DNA of 64,000 nucleotides from Corbicula japonica (GCA_038501625.1 JAZAYU010000008.1:12338938-12402937); one strand, 5' to 3'; counted from the stretch's first letter, positions 32,901-44,298 are shown. The notes: generated by a model from the sequence alone, not told the origin. Numbers and translations: made by a program.

Positions 32901-34753
32901 TAAATAAAAACAGTACATTTTAGGTCTAGATAATGTCTTTATGTATATGTATGCATATACATTTTTGAATATCATGGCAAAAAATTGTGCCATTGCAAGT
33001 TACAAATTCAAGTGTAATTAAGGTAACACTATATAAATATCACATCCCATTGGGGGAAACAGTACGAAATGTTAACCCGAGAGAAGTAATGTCAACCGAG
33101 GCGTTAGCCGAGGTTGACATAACCTTCTCAAGGGTTAACATTTCGTACTGTTTCCCCCAAAGGGATGTGATATTTATTTTATTACACCGAACATTTGTTT
33201 TTTTAGAGATCTTGACTATGACCAAATTTCGTTTGGGAACAAAATCAAGCGCCGGAAGTCCAAAATCAATAATGCTCAATAAGCGGCTACAAATAATGAT
33301 CAAAATGCGTTTATCTCCCTTGGTCAAATACGCATGCGTAGAAGTTAATTTGTAATCGGATTTCCAAGATATTTATTTTTAGATCCACGCGAGGGTGACA
33401 TGATGCTGTCGCATATGTGACAGTAGCGATTATCTCCCTGTGACGTCACATTACGCTTTATAGTAAACTAATCACGTGAGGTGTAATAAACTAATATATA
33501 ATTAAGGAATGATTCTTATTTTGGTGCGGTTCATGCAGATTGGACGTGCACGCGAGAGCTGGCAAATCCATAAAGCGCGCTAGCGCTTTATGGTAAATTT
33601 GCCAGCTCTCGCGTGCACGTCCAATCTGCATGAACCGCACCAAAATAAGAATCATTACTTATATTTACATTTTATTCATTTTTTTTCTTTTAAATAAACT
33701 TAAGTCGAACGCTTTCAAAAATTAGTATTAAGTGAAAAGGGGGAGTAATACGTGGGAGTTTTCAATAGTAACAGCCATGACGTTACTGACGTCATTACGG
33801 GTCATGCGGTTCCACTCCGCGCAGTGATTTGCTTCGTTTCGCTACACAAATTACTGAAACTGTAAGGGGAAGTAACCACTGCGGGGAGTTTGATGCGGTT
33901 CATGCAAAATGAACCGAATTTTTTTAAACGAAGAAATCAATAGGAATGTAAATATTAAGATATGAATTATCGTGCACACTGTGACATAATAATTAGAAAT
34001 TATATGTATCAATTAAAGATTTAACAATATTCAATATTGCGTTTATCGAGATAATGAAAACATTTGGGTAGTAAAATTTAAGCAAGAAGCCTTTGTGTTT
34101 TACACATTTTTAAAAACCCAAATGGTTTTCATAAATCTTGAGATTTGAAGTAAAAGTCAGAAGAAGTTGATGCAGACAAACTATTTCCGAAAATCATAAA
34201 TATCATGCATGAGTAGTCAAACATTGTTAGACGCAATAATTTTTTAAAAATATTTTGGTCAAATACATGACATTATTAATCTTTATCTGAGGTTATTTAA
34301 GCTAGAGCTCGTTAAGAGGCAGTGCCTTAGTTCATATTAATTATTATAATTGAGATTATACGTAATGTAACGATAAAGCTTGAGAAAGAACTATGACCAC
34401 TGTTTAAGCATAACTAGTAAATGCTCAATCACCATTCGATTTTTAGTATCCATTGATGCGAGTTGTATTTTATTTGTATCATTTTACATGCTAAATATTG
34501 ATAATTTATATATTTTATTTATTCAAATACAAAATTGTATATTTTAAATATATGCGTTACATTAAATTTAGCATTAAATTTCAGAGTTCGATCTTACCAA
34601 AGTACCTTTCAGCCACGATGGGAGTGATGAATTGAACGTTATAGGAACATTTTCCATTTCATTCAAATTTGAACTGAAGAATTGCTTCCATGCCTCCTGA
34701 CTGTTAACTGCTCCGAATATAAAAACACCAAATAGAAAACGATATACTGTCAT
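29918..34753 (-). CDS. carotenoid oxygenase (BCO/RPE65 family) with signal peptide
   Basis: This family comprises non-heme iron enzymes that cleave or isomerise carotenoids and retinoids. Exon 1 is 34598-34753 (52 codons), exon 2 is 29918-31300 (460 codons plus stop); predicted length 512 aa. The junction ACTTTG|gtaaga ... ttggcag|ATCAGA joins WLKGTL to IRNGMGRFEVG, rebuilding the family's N-terminal motif. All four iron-ligand histidines have candidates: TAHP, ASYMHSF, FFLHIVNAYE and PFGTHGYFF. The acidic motif EAFFVPSPGATEEDDGV is also present. Residues 1-18 (MTVYRFLFGVFIFGAVNS) look like a cleavable signal peptide, and six N-x-S/T sequons are spread along the chain. Family members I know of are mainly cytosolic or membrane-associated, so a secreted or lumenal form is unusual. 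The substrate cannot be inferred. The 3.3-kb intron holds a 50-bp tandem repeat and two hairpin elements. Confidence 0.93.
31505..31890. repeat. 50-bp tandem repeat in the carotenoid oxygenase intron
   Basis: TTATTTGGTATGTAATTACA recurs at 50-bp steps (TTGGTA-type anchors at 31611, 31661, 31711 and 31761), alternating with GTAATAAGTGGATATTG-like text. There are about 7 to 8 diverging units. Confidence 0.85.
33033..33177. mobile_element. palindromic element in the carotenoid oxygenase intron, first
   Basis: The arms ATAAATATCACATCCC and GGGATGTGATATTTAT enclose inverted GGAAACAGTACGAAATGTTA and TAACATTTCGTACTGTTTCC. The centre contains GTCAACCGAGGCGTTAGCCG. A weaker extension (GTGTAAT/ATTACAC) reaches 33012-33188. 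A foldback MITE is the simplest reading. Confidence 0.85.
33508..33656. mobile_element. palindromic element in the carotenoid oxygenase intron, second
   Basis: Almost perfect arms AATGATTCTTATTTTGGTGC and the inverse extend through GCACGCGAGAGCTGGCAAAT to a self-complementary centre, AAAGCGCGCTAGCGCTTT. No coding capacity. A diverged relative may follow at about 33800-33910 (GATGCGGTTCATGC). Confidence 0.88.
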
Positions 34754-35410
34754 TTTTCCTCCGCGTTACCACAATGAATGCAAAAGAAGTAGATCATTTT
34801 ATACGTTATTATATATTGTGTCAGTGGCGTACATAGTAGTACATGGTTAAAATGATCTTTCCATGTAATTTTGAAAATCCTTGATAGGCTACTACCCATG
34901 TAGTAATAGCTATATCAATATTGAATGCGCCGTTATTGGAGGATCTAACGAGTCTTTAAGCGGCATCAGGGCAGTTGGTCAACGGATGTGTGCTCTTCCA
35001 GAGGGGCTACGCACATGACTGCATTTTACATTATCAATTTTATCTTAATTTGACCAAGGTGAAAAATCAGTTGTTCTACATTTCATTATCAGAATATGTA
35101 TGTCTAGCTTTAATTAAAGCCCTACAATCAGTCCAGGGATATAGTCACGTGATCTCGAAGACATTCCTAAGTCTACTGTCCCTTGGTGCCGCTCCAGTGT
35201 ACGTAATTCTACATTTTAATGTCACTTCGCATTTTTTGTCCTTTCAAAAACTGTTTAAACCGCACAATCAAGGATTCAGGAGACCTTATCCGGAGCTTAT
35301 TTTTAAATTATATCAAAGAGTTTAAACATTTTTAAACAAAAAGAATGAATTCACTACGTGGAGCATAATTCTTATTTTTCTAGTAGAACTAAATCTGATC
35401 GTTTCAAGTA
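34754..35410. other. upstream flank of the carotenoid oxygenase
   Basis: This should contain the promoter and 5'UTR of the carotenoid oxygenase gene. I could not identify a convincing TATA box or other known element. A 116-codon open frame here on the plus strand has no recognisable family. Confidence 0.4.
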
Positions 35411-35415
35411 CCTGT

Positions 35416-35565
35416 GCCCAAGGGTATAAAATTGAGCACGGAAACTAGTTTCAAATCCAAACATCTGATTGTCTGAAATCGCGAACAGTCGCCATTTCAA
35501 GCAATCAGATGCTCGAGATTTGAGACTAGTTTCCAATCTCAATTTTATAACATTCAGCACTGGGG
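35416..35565. mobile_element. palindromic MITE, copy D
   Basis: The arms are GCCCAAGGGTATAAAATTGAG on the left (diverged) and CTCAATTTTATAAC on the right. The centre is TGAAATCGCGAACAGTCGCCATTTCA. Same family as 14277-14410. A further one-armed piece with GGAGACTAGTCTC and GATTGGCTGAAATGG is seen at about 35930-36025. Confidence 0.8.
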
Positions 35566-36521
35566 CTTCCAATATGACACCATCGGAGCAGTAACACTTT
35601 GCTTTGAAGAGATTTACTTGGATTTAAAAATGTGTTCTGTCAGAGCATTTGCTCATTATTTATAAAGAAATTTGTGAGGCTCACTAATAAATTTTATTAA
35701 AATCTTTCGCTCAAAAGAGGGGTGTTTATAAAAAGCTTCAAAAATCGTATTATTAATAAGACAAGCATTCGATTTTTCTAAAGAAATTATATCAAAACTG
35801 AGATAGTTACTGGATGCACATAACACTGTTGTTTGCCCGAACTCATCATATAAAAAACGTCATTCCTTTCCAATCAGGGTCATGACGATAAAACAGATTG
35901 GAGAAAATCAAGGGCGTGATTTTTATAACAGAGATTGGAGACTAGTCTCGAATGTAAATCATCTAGCTGATATGGAAACTTGTAAAATTTTAAAAATCTG
36001 ATTGGCTGAAATGGAGACAAGTCTCTATTTAACCGTCACTATTTTATTTAGCAAGACTTTCTGGAATCAACGCCGAAAATGACTGTGTTTACAGCTGACA
36101 AGATAATCCAACATTTAGTATTGGATATACAAACAGGTGCCACCGAACACTATAAATATATCATATATCAAAATATTGCAGGATCTTTTTGACTGAGAGT
36201 GTTCATGACCAGTAATGGATATGCATTTTACTGTCCATGCCGCCTAGCCCAGCCTAACCATGATTCTAAAGCGAATCTTAATTTGTAACCTTTTGTACTT
36301 TTAGAAAGAAAGTTGGTTAAGAGCGTTCTTTTGATGGACTCTTCAATGCAGTGTGAAGGTTTTGTTATGTAAATAGCACACGTTTGAACTACATATTCAG
36401 ATAAAACAGATTGTCTTCATTTGATAAACTTGACCGAATAAATCTATATCGGATATGCAGAGCAAGGTCATATTCCATTTAAAAATATTTTCAGAAAGGT
36501 AGGTCAATCGTTTTTTTATTT

Positions 36522-36540
36522 GGGGGGGGGGGGGGGGTGG
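36522..36540. repeat. poly-G tract
   Basis: A run of about 18 G residues with a terminal TGG. It is prone to slippage and sequencing error. Confidence 0.9.
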
Positions 36541-36579
36541 CAAAAACATTGGAGAATTGTGTGTTTTAATTATAAATTA

Positions 36580-36660
36580 GGGCCCAAGATCATAAACCTG
36601 AGTTTGGAGACAAGTCTCAAATCTCACGTAGCTTACTTGCAGAAATTGAAATGGCGACCA
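36580..36660. mobile_element. palindromic MITE, half copy E
   Basis: It starts with GGGCCCAAGATCATAAACCT and runs to the family centre (GAAATGGCGACCAGTC), where the 68-bp satellite begins immediately. The second arm is missing. Confidence 0.75.
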
Positions 36661-39600
36661 GTCGGACAGCAGATTTATATGGACAACAGTTAACTGAGCT
36701 AAATACGGACAGCAGTTACACTCACTGTTCGTGCCAGGTTTATACGGACAACACATACTTTTTCTGAGCTTAATACAGATAGCAGTGACACTCTCTGTTC
36801 ATGCCAGGTTTATATGGACACCTACAGTTAACTGACCTAAATACAGACAGCAGTTACACTCACTGTTAATGCCAGGTTTATATGGGCACCTACAGTTAAC
36901 TGACCTAAATACAGACAGCAGTTACACTCAGTGTTCATGCCAGGTTTATATGGTCACCTACAGTTTACTGACCTAAATACGGACATCAGTTACACTCACT
37001 GTTAATGCAAGGTTTATATGGGCACCTACAGTTTACTGACCTAAATACAGACAGCAGTTACACTCACTGTTAATGCCAGGTTTATATGGGCACCTACAGT
37101 TTACTGACCTAAATACAGACAGCAGTTACACTCACTGTTCTTGCCAGGTTTATATGGACACCTACAGTTTACTGAGCTAAATACGGATAGCAGTTACACT
37201 CACTGTTCATGCCAGGTTTATATGGACATCTACAGTTTACTGACCTAAATACGGACAACAGTTACACTCACTGTTCATGCCAGGTTTATATGGACACTTA
37301 CAGTTTACTGACCTACATACGGACATCAGTTACACCTACTTTCATGCCAAGTTTAAATTGACACCTACAGTTTACTGAGCTAAATACGGACAGCAGTTAC
37401 ACTCACTGTTCATGCCAGGTTTATATGGACACTTACAGTTTATTGACCTAAATACGAACATCAGTTACACCTACTTTCATGTCAAGTTTAAATTGACACC
37501 TACAGTTTACTGAGCTAAATACGGACAGCAGTTACACTCACTGTTCATGCCAGGTTTATATGGTCACCTACAGTTTACTAAGCTAAATACGGACAACAGT
37601 TACATTCACTGTTCATTCAAGATTTATATGGACATCTAGAGTGTACTGAGCTAAATACGGACAACAGTTACATTTACTGTTCATTCAAGATTTATATGGA
37701 CACCTACAGTTTACTGAGCTAAATACGGACAACAGTTACATTCACTGTTAATGCAAGGTTTATATGGACACCTACAGTTTACTGACCTAAATACGGACAA
37801 CAGTTACATTCACTGTTCTTTCAAGATTTATATGGACATCTAGAGTTTACTGAGCTAAACACGGACAACAGTTACATTCACTGTTCATTCAATATTTTTA
37901 TGGGCACCTACAGTTTACTGACCTAAATACGGACAACAGTTACACTCACTGTTCATGCCAGGTTTATATGGTCACCTACAGTTTACTGAGCTAAATACGG
38001 ACAACAGTTACACTCACTGTTCATTCAAGATTTATATGTACACCTACAGTTTACTGAGCTAAATACGGACAACAGTTACACTCACTGTTAATGCCAGGTT
38101 TATATGGACACCTACAGTTTACTGAGCTAAATACGGACAACAGTTACACTCACTGTTCATGCCAGGTTTATATGGTCACCTACAGTTTACTAAGCTAAAT
38201 ACGGACAGCAGTTACACTAAAAACTTTACTGAGCTAAATACGGACATCAGTTACACCTACTTTCATGCCAAGTATAAATTGACACGTACAGTTTACTGAC
38301 CTAAATACGGACAGCAGTTACACTCACTGTTCATGCCAGGTTTATATGGGCACCTACAGTTTACTGACCTAAATACGGACAGCAGTTACACTCACTGTTC
38401 ATGCCAGGTTTATATGGACACCTACAGTTTACTGAGTTAAATACGGACAACAGTTACATTCACTGTTCATTCAAGATTTATATGGACATCTAGAGTTTAC
38501 TGAGCTAAATACGGACAACAGTTACATTCACTGTTCATTTAAGATTTATTTGGACACCTACAGTTTACTGAGCTAAATACGGACAGCAGTTACCCTCACT
38601 TTTCATGCCAAGTTTAAATTGACACCTACAGTTTACTGAGCTAAATACGAACAGCAGTTACAGTCAGTGTTCATGCAAGATTGAACGGACAATACATTAA
38701 GGTTGTGAAAGCTAAATACGGACAGCAGTTACACTCACTGTTCATTCAAGATTTATATGGACATCTAGAGTGTACTGACTAAATACGGACAGCAGTTACA
38801 CTCACTGTTCATGCCAGGTTTATATGGTCACCTACAGTTTACTGACCTAAATACGGACAACAGTTACACTCACTGTTAATGCCAGGTTTATATGGTCACC
38901 TACAGTTTACTGAGCTAAATACGGACATCAGTTACACTCACTGTCAATGCCAGGTTTATATGGACACCTACAGTTTACTGAGCTAAATACGGACAACAGT
39001 AACACTCACTGTTCAATTAAGATTTATATGGACATCTAGAGTTTACTGAGCTAAATACGGACAACAGTTACACTCACTATTAATGCCAGGGTTATATGGT
39101 CACCTACAGTTTACTGACCTAAATACGGAAAACAGTTACATTCACTGTTCATTCAAGATTTATATGGACACCTACAGTTTACTGAGCTAAATACGGACAG
39201 CAGTTACACTCACTGTTAATGCCAGGTTTATATGGGCACCTACAGTTTACTGAGCTAAATACGGACATCAGTTACACTCACTGTTAATGCCAGGTTTATA
39301 TGGACACCTACAGTTTACTGAGCTAAATACGGACAACAGTTACACTCACTGTTAATGCCAGGTTTATATGGACACCTACAGTTTACGGAGCTAAATACGG
39401 ACAACAGTAACACTCACTGTTCAATCAAGATTTATATGGACATCTAGAGTTTACTGAGCTAAATACGGACAACAGTTACATTCACTGTTCATTCAAGATT
39501 TATATGGACATCTAGAGTTTACTGAGCTAAATACGGACAACAGTTATATTCACTGTTCATTCAAGATTTATATGGACACCTACAGTTTTCTATGCTTAAT

Positions 39601-39790
39601 ACGGACAGCAGTTACACTCACTGTTCATGCAAGGAATAAACGGACAACACATTCAGATTGCGAAAGTTCAATAGGACAGCAGTTTCATTCACTGTTTATA
39701 CAAGGTTGATACGGATAACACCAATAAATTACCGAGCAAAATACGGAAACCAGTTTCACTCACTGTTTAAACCAGGTTTATATGGACAAC
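36660..39790. repeat. 68-bp satellite array, main block
   Basis: The monomer reads CTAAATACGGACAACAGTTA, CACTCACTGTTCATGCCAGG, TTTATATGGACACCTACAGT, TTACTGAG in order. A second monomer type replaces CATGCCAGGT with CATTCAAGAT and CACCTACAG with CATCTAGAG, and the two types are interspersed. Monomers after about 39600 are strongly diverged. The frame is not conserved, so it is non-coding. Confidence 0.95.
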
Positions 39791-39799
39791 AGTTGCATC

Positions 39800-40150
39800 G
39801 CACAGGTAATTGCAATTATTCTAATCTTCCCAATATACGGCGTCTGCTTCACTATGATTACGACCTTGACCGTCTTAATAATGTATCAGTGTTAACTGCA
39901 TGATATAGCGAGCGTCTACTGATACAGATCACATGACGTTTGACTGGATTTATCTCAGACGCTTCGGGCAATAAACATCATTGACACACTTTACTGTGTT
40001 TGTTGGAATACACTAAAACTTTATCAGCAGGAAAGTAGGCGTAGCGCTGATCTTCTAAAGCATAGCGGTTAATTTTAGGGATAGCGGATTTATGGATTTA
40101 AAATTTAAACGTAGCGGGTCCGCTACGCTAAAATGGCCTGGGGAGAACCC
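39800..40150. other. non-satellite interruption of the 68-bp array
   Basis: About 350 bp unrelated to the monomer, with several TAGCGG words and a small palindrome GTAGCGGGTCCGCTAC near 40112. No coding signal was recognised. It may be an insertion or the old edge of two arrays. Confidence 0.6.
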
Positions 40151-41375
40151 TGCAACTATAGTTAACTGAGCTAAATACGGACATCAGTTACACTCACTGT
40201 TCATGCAATGTTTATACGGACAACACATACCGTTTTCCGAGCTTAATACGGGTAGCAATTACATTTACTGTTCATACCAGGTTTATACGGAAAACACATC
40301 CTGTTTTCTGGATAGCATTTACACTCACTGTTCATGCCAGATTTATATAATCACCTACATTTAACTGAGCTAAATACAACTGTTACTTACTGTTCATGCC
40401 AGGTTTATGAGGACAACACCTATAATTTACTGAGGAAAATACGGACAGCAGTTGCACTCACTGTTCATGCAAGATTTATACGCACAACACCTACAGTTTA
40501 CTGAGCTAAAAACGGACAGCAGTTACACTCACTGTTAGTCTCAGGTTTATATGGACACCTACAGTTTTCTGAGCTAAATACGGACAACAGTTACACTCAC
40601 TGTTCATGTTAGGTTTATATGGACACTTACAGTTTACAGAGCTAAATACGGACAGCAGTTACACTCACTGTTCGTGCCAGGTTTAAATGGACACCAGCAG
40701 TTAACTGAGCTTAATACGGACAACAGTTACACTCACTGTTCATGCCAGGATTATATGGACACCTACAGTTTTCTGAGCTTTATACGGATTGCAGTTACAC
40801 TAACTGTTCATGCAAGATTTATATGGACATCTAGAGTGTACTGAGCTAATTACGGACAGCAGTTACGCTCAGTGTTCATGCCAGGTTTATATGGACATCT
40901 AGAGTTTACTGAGCTTAATACGGACAACAGTTACATTAACTGTTCATTCAAGATTTATATGGACATCTAGAGTGTACTGAGCTAAATACGGACAGCAGTT
41001 ACACTCACTGTTCATTCAAGATTTATATTGACATCTATAGTGTACTGAGCTAAATACGGACAACAGTTACATTAACTGTTCATTCAAGATTTATATGGAC
41101 ATCTAGAGTTTACTGAGCTAAATACGGACAGCAGTTACACTCACTGTTCATGCCAGGTTTATATGGACATCTAGACTTTACTGAGCTTAATATGCAGTTA
41201 CACTCACTGTTCATGTCAGGTTTATATGGACATCTAGAGTTTACTGAGCCTAATATGGACAGCAGTTACACTCACTGTTCATGCCAAGTTAATATGGACA
41301 CCTTGCGGTTTCTGAGCTTAATACGGATAGCAGTGACACTCACTGTTTATGCCAGGTTTATATAGACAACACATA
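40150..41375. repeat. 68-bp satellite array, second block
   Basis: Same monomer as 36660-39790, with more length variants and diverged copies at the start (40150-40450). It ends near TTTATATAGACAACACATAC at about 41375. Confidence 0.93.
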
Positions 41376-41620
41376 CATTATATTGACTTTAAAAAGGATA
41401 GCAATATCAATCGGCTGCCGTTTTCTCAAACATTCAAAGACGAATTCACCCTCTCAAACAATTGTTTTCTTTGAATGTTTGTAAAAGGAGTACGGTGCTC
41501 TTTATCCGATCTAAATCGTTCCAGAAATTACTGAGAAACAAGCCAAACACCTACTTGAAGCGAGTGATTTTGTGTGTGCACGGCATTCTAAAAATTCACG
41601 TGTCTAGCCACCCTGAGTAA

Positions 41621-41870
41621 GGCCGGTATTCCATAGTTCCGTGATGCGTGATCCGTGTCCGTGTCCGCGTCCGCGATTTTTCACTCACCAAAGATATCGT
41701 TGGGTATATTCCATACCTCCGTGTCCTTTCCGCGTCCGCATCCGTGTCCGGGATTTGTCACTCACCAAAGATATCGTTTGGTTTATTCCATACCCCCGTG
41801 TCCGTTCCACGTCGCGGACACAAACACGGGCATGGAACGGATACGGACACGGAGATATGGAATACCGGCC
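41621..41870. mobile_element. foldback element with CCGTGT core, copy 1 (PIF/Harbinger-like ends)
   Basis: Terminal inverted repeats GGCCGGTATTCCATA and TATGGAATACCGGCC are flanked on both sides by TAA, which would fit the 3-bp TWA target duplication of PIF/Harbinger elements. The inner part is made of CCGTGTCCG repeats and their inverse plus TTTTTCACTCACCAAAGATA. GC-rich open frames here on both strands are by-products of the hexamer repeats. Confidence 0.75.
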
Positions 41871-41873
41871 TAA

Positions 41874-42020
41874 GGCCGGTATTCCATAGTTCCGTGATGC
41901 GTGATCCATGTCCGTGTCCGCGTACGTGTCTGCGATTTTTCACTCACCAAATATATCGTTGGGTATATTCCATACCTCCGTGTCCGTTCCGCGTCCGTAT
42001 TCGTGGAACCATGGAATACC
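41874..42020. mobile_element. foldback element with CCGTGT core, copy 2 (truncated)
   Basis: It begins immediately after copy 1, sharing the TAA, with GGCCGGTATTCCATAGTTCC. It repeats the TTTTTCACTCACCAAATATA block and decays near ATGGAATACCGTGTCCG, lacking the last bases of the right terminus. Confidence 0.65.
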
Positions 42021-42277
42021 GTGTCCGTGTCCTCGACGTTTCGCTCGGTGAGCGAATTTTCACGCAATCGGACAGTTCCCGGATGCACATTGTATGGGAA
42101 ACATGCCTCGCTCAAAAGCAGCAAACGAGTTAATTGCTCAAAATGATCTCTTTTAAACTAAAGTAAGTCGGGTACTCCTTTGCAGATTATTTCAGCTCTC
42201 TAACGAGATAGTAGAATGTTCCATGTTGTTACCGATGTCTATAAATGTCCCGTGGCACTTCACGGAAATATAAAATA

Positions 42278-42495
42278 AGGCCAGTATTCCATAGTTCGGT
42301 GATGCGTGATATGTGATCCGTGTCCGTGTCCGCGATTTTACACTTAATAAAAAATCGCTGGGTATATTCCATACCTCCGTGTCCGTTCCACGTCGCGGAC
42401 ACGGACACGGACGTGGAACGGACACGGAGGTATGGAATAGTTCCGTGATGCGTGATCCGTGTCCTGCGTCGGCGTCGGCGTCCGTGATTTTTTAC
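42278..42495. mobile_element. foldback element with CCGTGT core, copy 3
   Basis: It is preceded by TAA and opens GGCCAGTATTCCATAGTTCG. It has the arms CCGTGTCCGTTCCACGTCGC and the inverse, then GGTATGGAATAGTTCCGTGA. This suggests a second left end fused to the first right end. Confidence 0.65.
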
Positions 42496-42757
42496 TTACC
42501 AATCGTTATAGAAACCTCGGAATTTATTTCCTATATTGTACACTATACCCTGATTTTGGAATTCCTACTGTATAAACTTGTAAACAAATATTGCTGTAAA
42601 ATCATAAGCACAGTCACTTGGAGATTATACTGCTTTTGTACGATTCCACTGTTGTTAAATTTCTGTGGCAGTCGTTGTTCACAACAGTGGAAGTATAAAA
42701 AGTTTGTACTCCAACAGAAAGTATGTTTTTAAGGTAACAAATTAGTAACTACATATA

Positions 42758-43589
42758 CTTAAACGCAAAAGAAACTGTGCACTTTTCATTTTTGGATAAC
42801 TTTGACTCTACAAGTTGTACAGTTCCAAAATTCAGCACATAACACTATCAGACGTCACGGTGTATGCACACACACCAAGATATTGGTCAAATAATGGGTA
42901 GATTTTACGTAATATAGCCTGATTTGTAATTTCGCACAATTTCCACGTCCATCATGTATACATAGGCACAGGTGGTAAAACTTGCTGTCTTTACATTCAT
43001 TTGCACATGTATAGTGCGAATATCACTTGAGAATTAAATATTTTCAAGCAGCTAATATGCCACGACTTTCGGAACGTCAGCGTATTGACAATTTGATGAT
43101 GCTGGGCAGAGGTGACTGTGTTGTAGCAGTTTCAAGGACATTTTATTGCCAAAGAAACACTATAATGTTGTTGAGAGACAGATTTGCGCAAACGGGGACT
43201 ATTGCCGACCGACCTCGACCCGGTAGACCACGTCTTCCAGCAAACGTCATACAGCGTTACGTACACTCAATGAGACGGCGTGTTGTGAAGGTGGTTGGAC
43301 AGAATGGCGGCCACACGCGATATTAATGCATTTTGCATCAATTTTGATCGAAATTTAGTAAATCAACACAAGAAAATCATCTCTCGGTTATTTGTGTAAT
43401 TTTGGTTTTGACAATTACTGTACGTCTACGCGTCTTACACTTACGTACAATAAAACACGACTACATCATTACATTTATTATGAAGACAAATGAATATCCT
43501 TTAAAATGATACCAAACATGACAACATTCCATCCGAAAATTCTTAGAAAATCTAAAAATGAAAAGTGCACAGTTTCTTTTGCGTTTAAG
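42758..43589 (+). mobile_element. internally deleted Tc1/mariner element
   Basis: An 832-bp element with about 36-bp terminal inverted repeats (CTTAAACGCAAAAGAAACTG ... TGTGCACTTTTCATTTTT) and TA on each side, the Tc1/mariner target site. It contains only the start and the end of a transposase (43057-43326). The catalytic middle is missing. Confidence 0.9.
43057..43326 (+). CDS. Tc1-like transposase N-terminal HTH fused to C-terminal tail
   Basis: An open frame of 89 codons inside the TIR element. Residues 1 to about 58 (MPRLSERQRIDNLMML..., then GRPRLP) match the N-terminal helix-turn-helix and AT-hook-like region of Tc1-type transposases, which binds the TIRs. The last about 25 residues (SMRRRVVKV...GGHTRY) match the C-terminal end of the same family. 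The DDE/D catalytic domain of roughly 200 or more residues is absent, yet the frame is maintained across the deletion. The start MPRLSERQ is chosen over an ATG 30 bp upstream because family proteins begin there. It cannot catalyse transposition but could still bind TIRs. Function is unknown. Confidence 0.75.
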   Translation: MPRLSERQRIDNLMMLGRGDCVVAVSRTFYCQRNTIMLLRDRFAQTGTIADRPRPGRPRLPANVIQRYVHSMRRRVVKVVGQNGGHTRY

Positions 43590-43599
43590 TATATTATCT

Positions 43600-44190
43600 C
43601 TTTTACTTTCACTTTTGAGTGCCATTTAACATTCAGTTGCTCTACAAATGATACATGAAGCTAAAAGAAATTTTGAAGTCGGAAAAACATATTTACTTTT
43701 ATGAAATTAGAACCTCACAACTCCAGCCCACTTCAGCTCTTCCATGACTAATGATACCACCTTAACGCTTTACCGATTGTATTGCATGGTTGTGGTTACC
43801 TACTCTTACTTTCGATTTCATTTTGTTAAGATCGCTAAAAATCGTGCAAATGACGAGTGCTCGAGTATAACATCTTTCGACAAACATAAAAGCAAAGGTT
43901 ATTGTTGTTTCAAAAGTTTATACTATATGGATCAAAACGCTTCCATCTGTGTCAGTAATCGTAATCATTACCATGCTAGATGCCTTTCCTCTAAATAGCC
44001 ACTTATAGAAATAGATTATTCCATTTTTCATCTGCATATTAATTGGATACGCCTTTTTTAATTACAACACTTCAATGTTTAAAATAGAAGGCAAAAGCCA
44101 GATTAGACGGATCACATTTTCCATATTGTCGGTTATACTTCTGTTTAATCTTTTTTGTATTTGGCTGTGAGCTGATTAGGCAACACATTT
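43600..44190. other. gene-free stretch
   Basis: No family was recognised. An 84-codon open frame at 43744-43998 has no known motif and is probably chance. Confidence 0.45.
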
Positions 44191-44197
44191 GTTAAGA

Positions 44198-44263
44198 GGT
44201 CGCAAACATGACAAATGACGAAAACTAGCTAAAATTTCAAAAAAGGATTTTTTGGGGAAAAAC

Positions 44264-44298
<35 letters not shown>

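Noticed and set aside
36660..41375. Possible repetitive protein or CRISPR-like array
   Set aside because: The 68-bp period is not a multiple of 3, frames hit stops, and no spacers exist.
41641..42425. Long GC-rich open frames on both strands (up to 161 codons)
   Set aside because: They are Arg/Val/Ser/Pro-rich translations of CCGTGT hexamers in palindromic elements, open in several frames at once.
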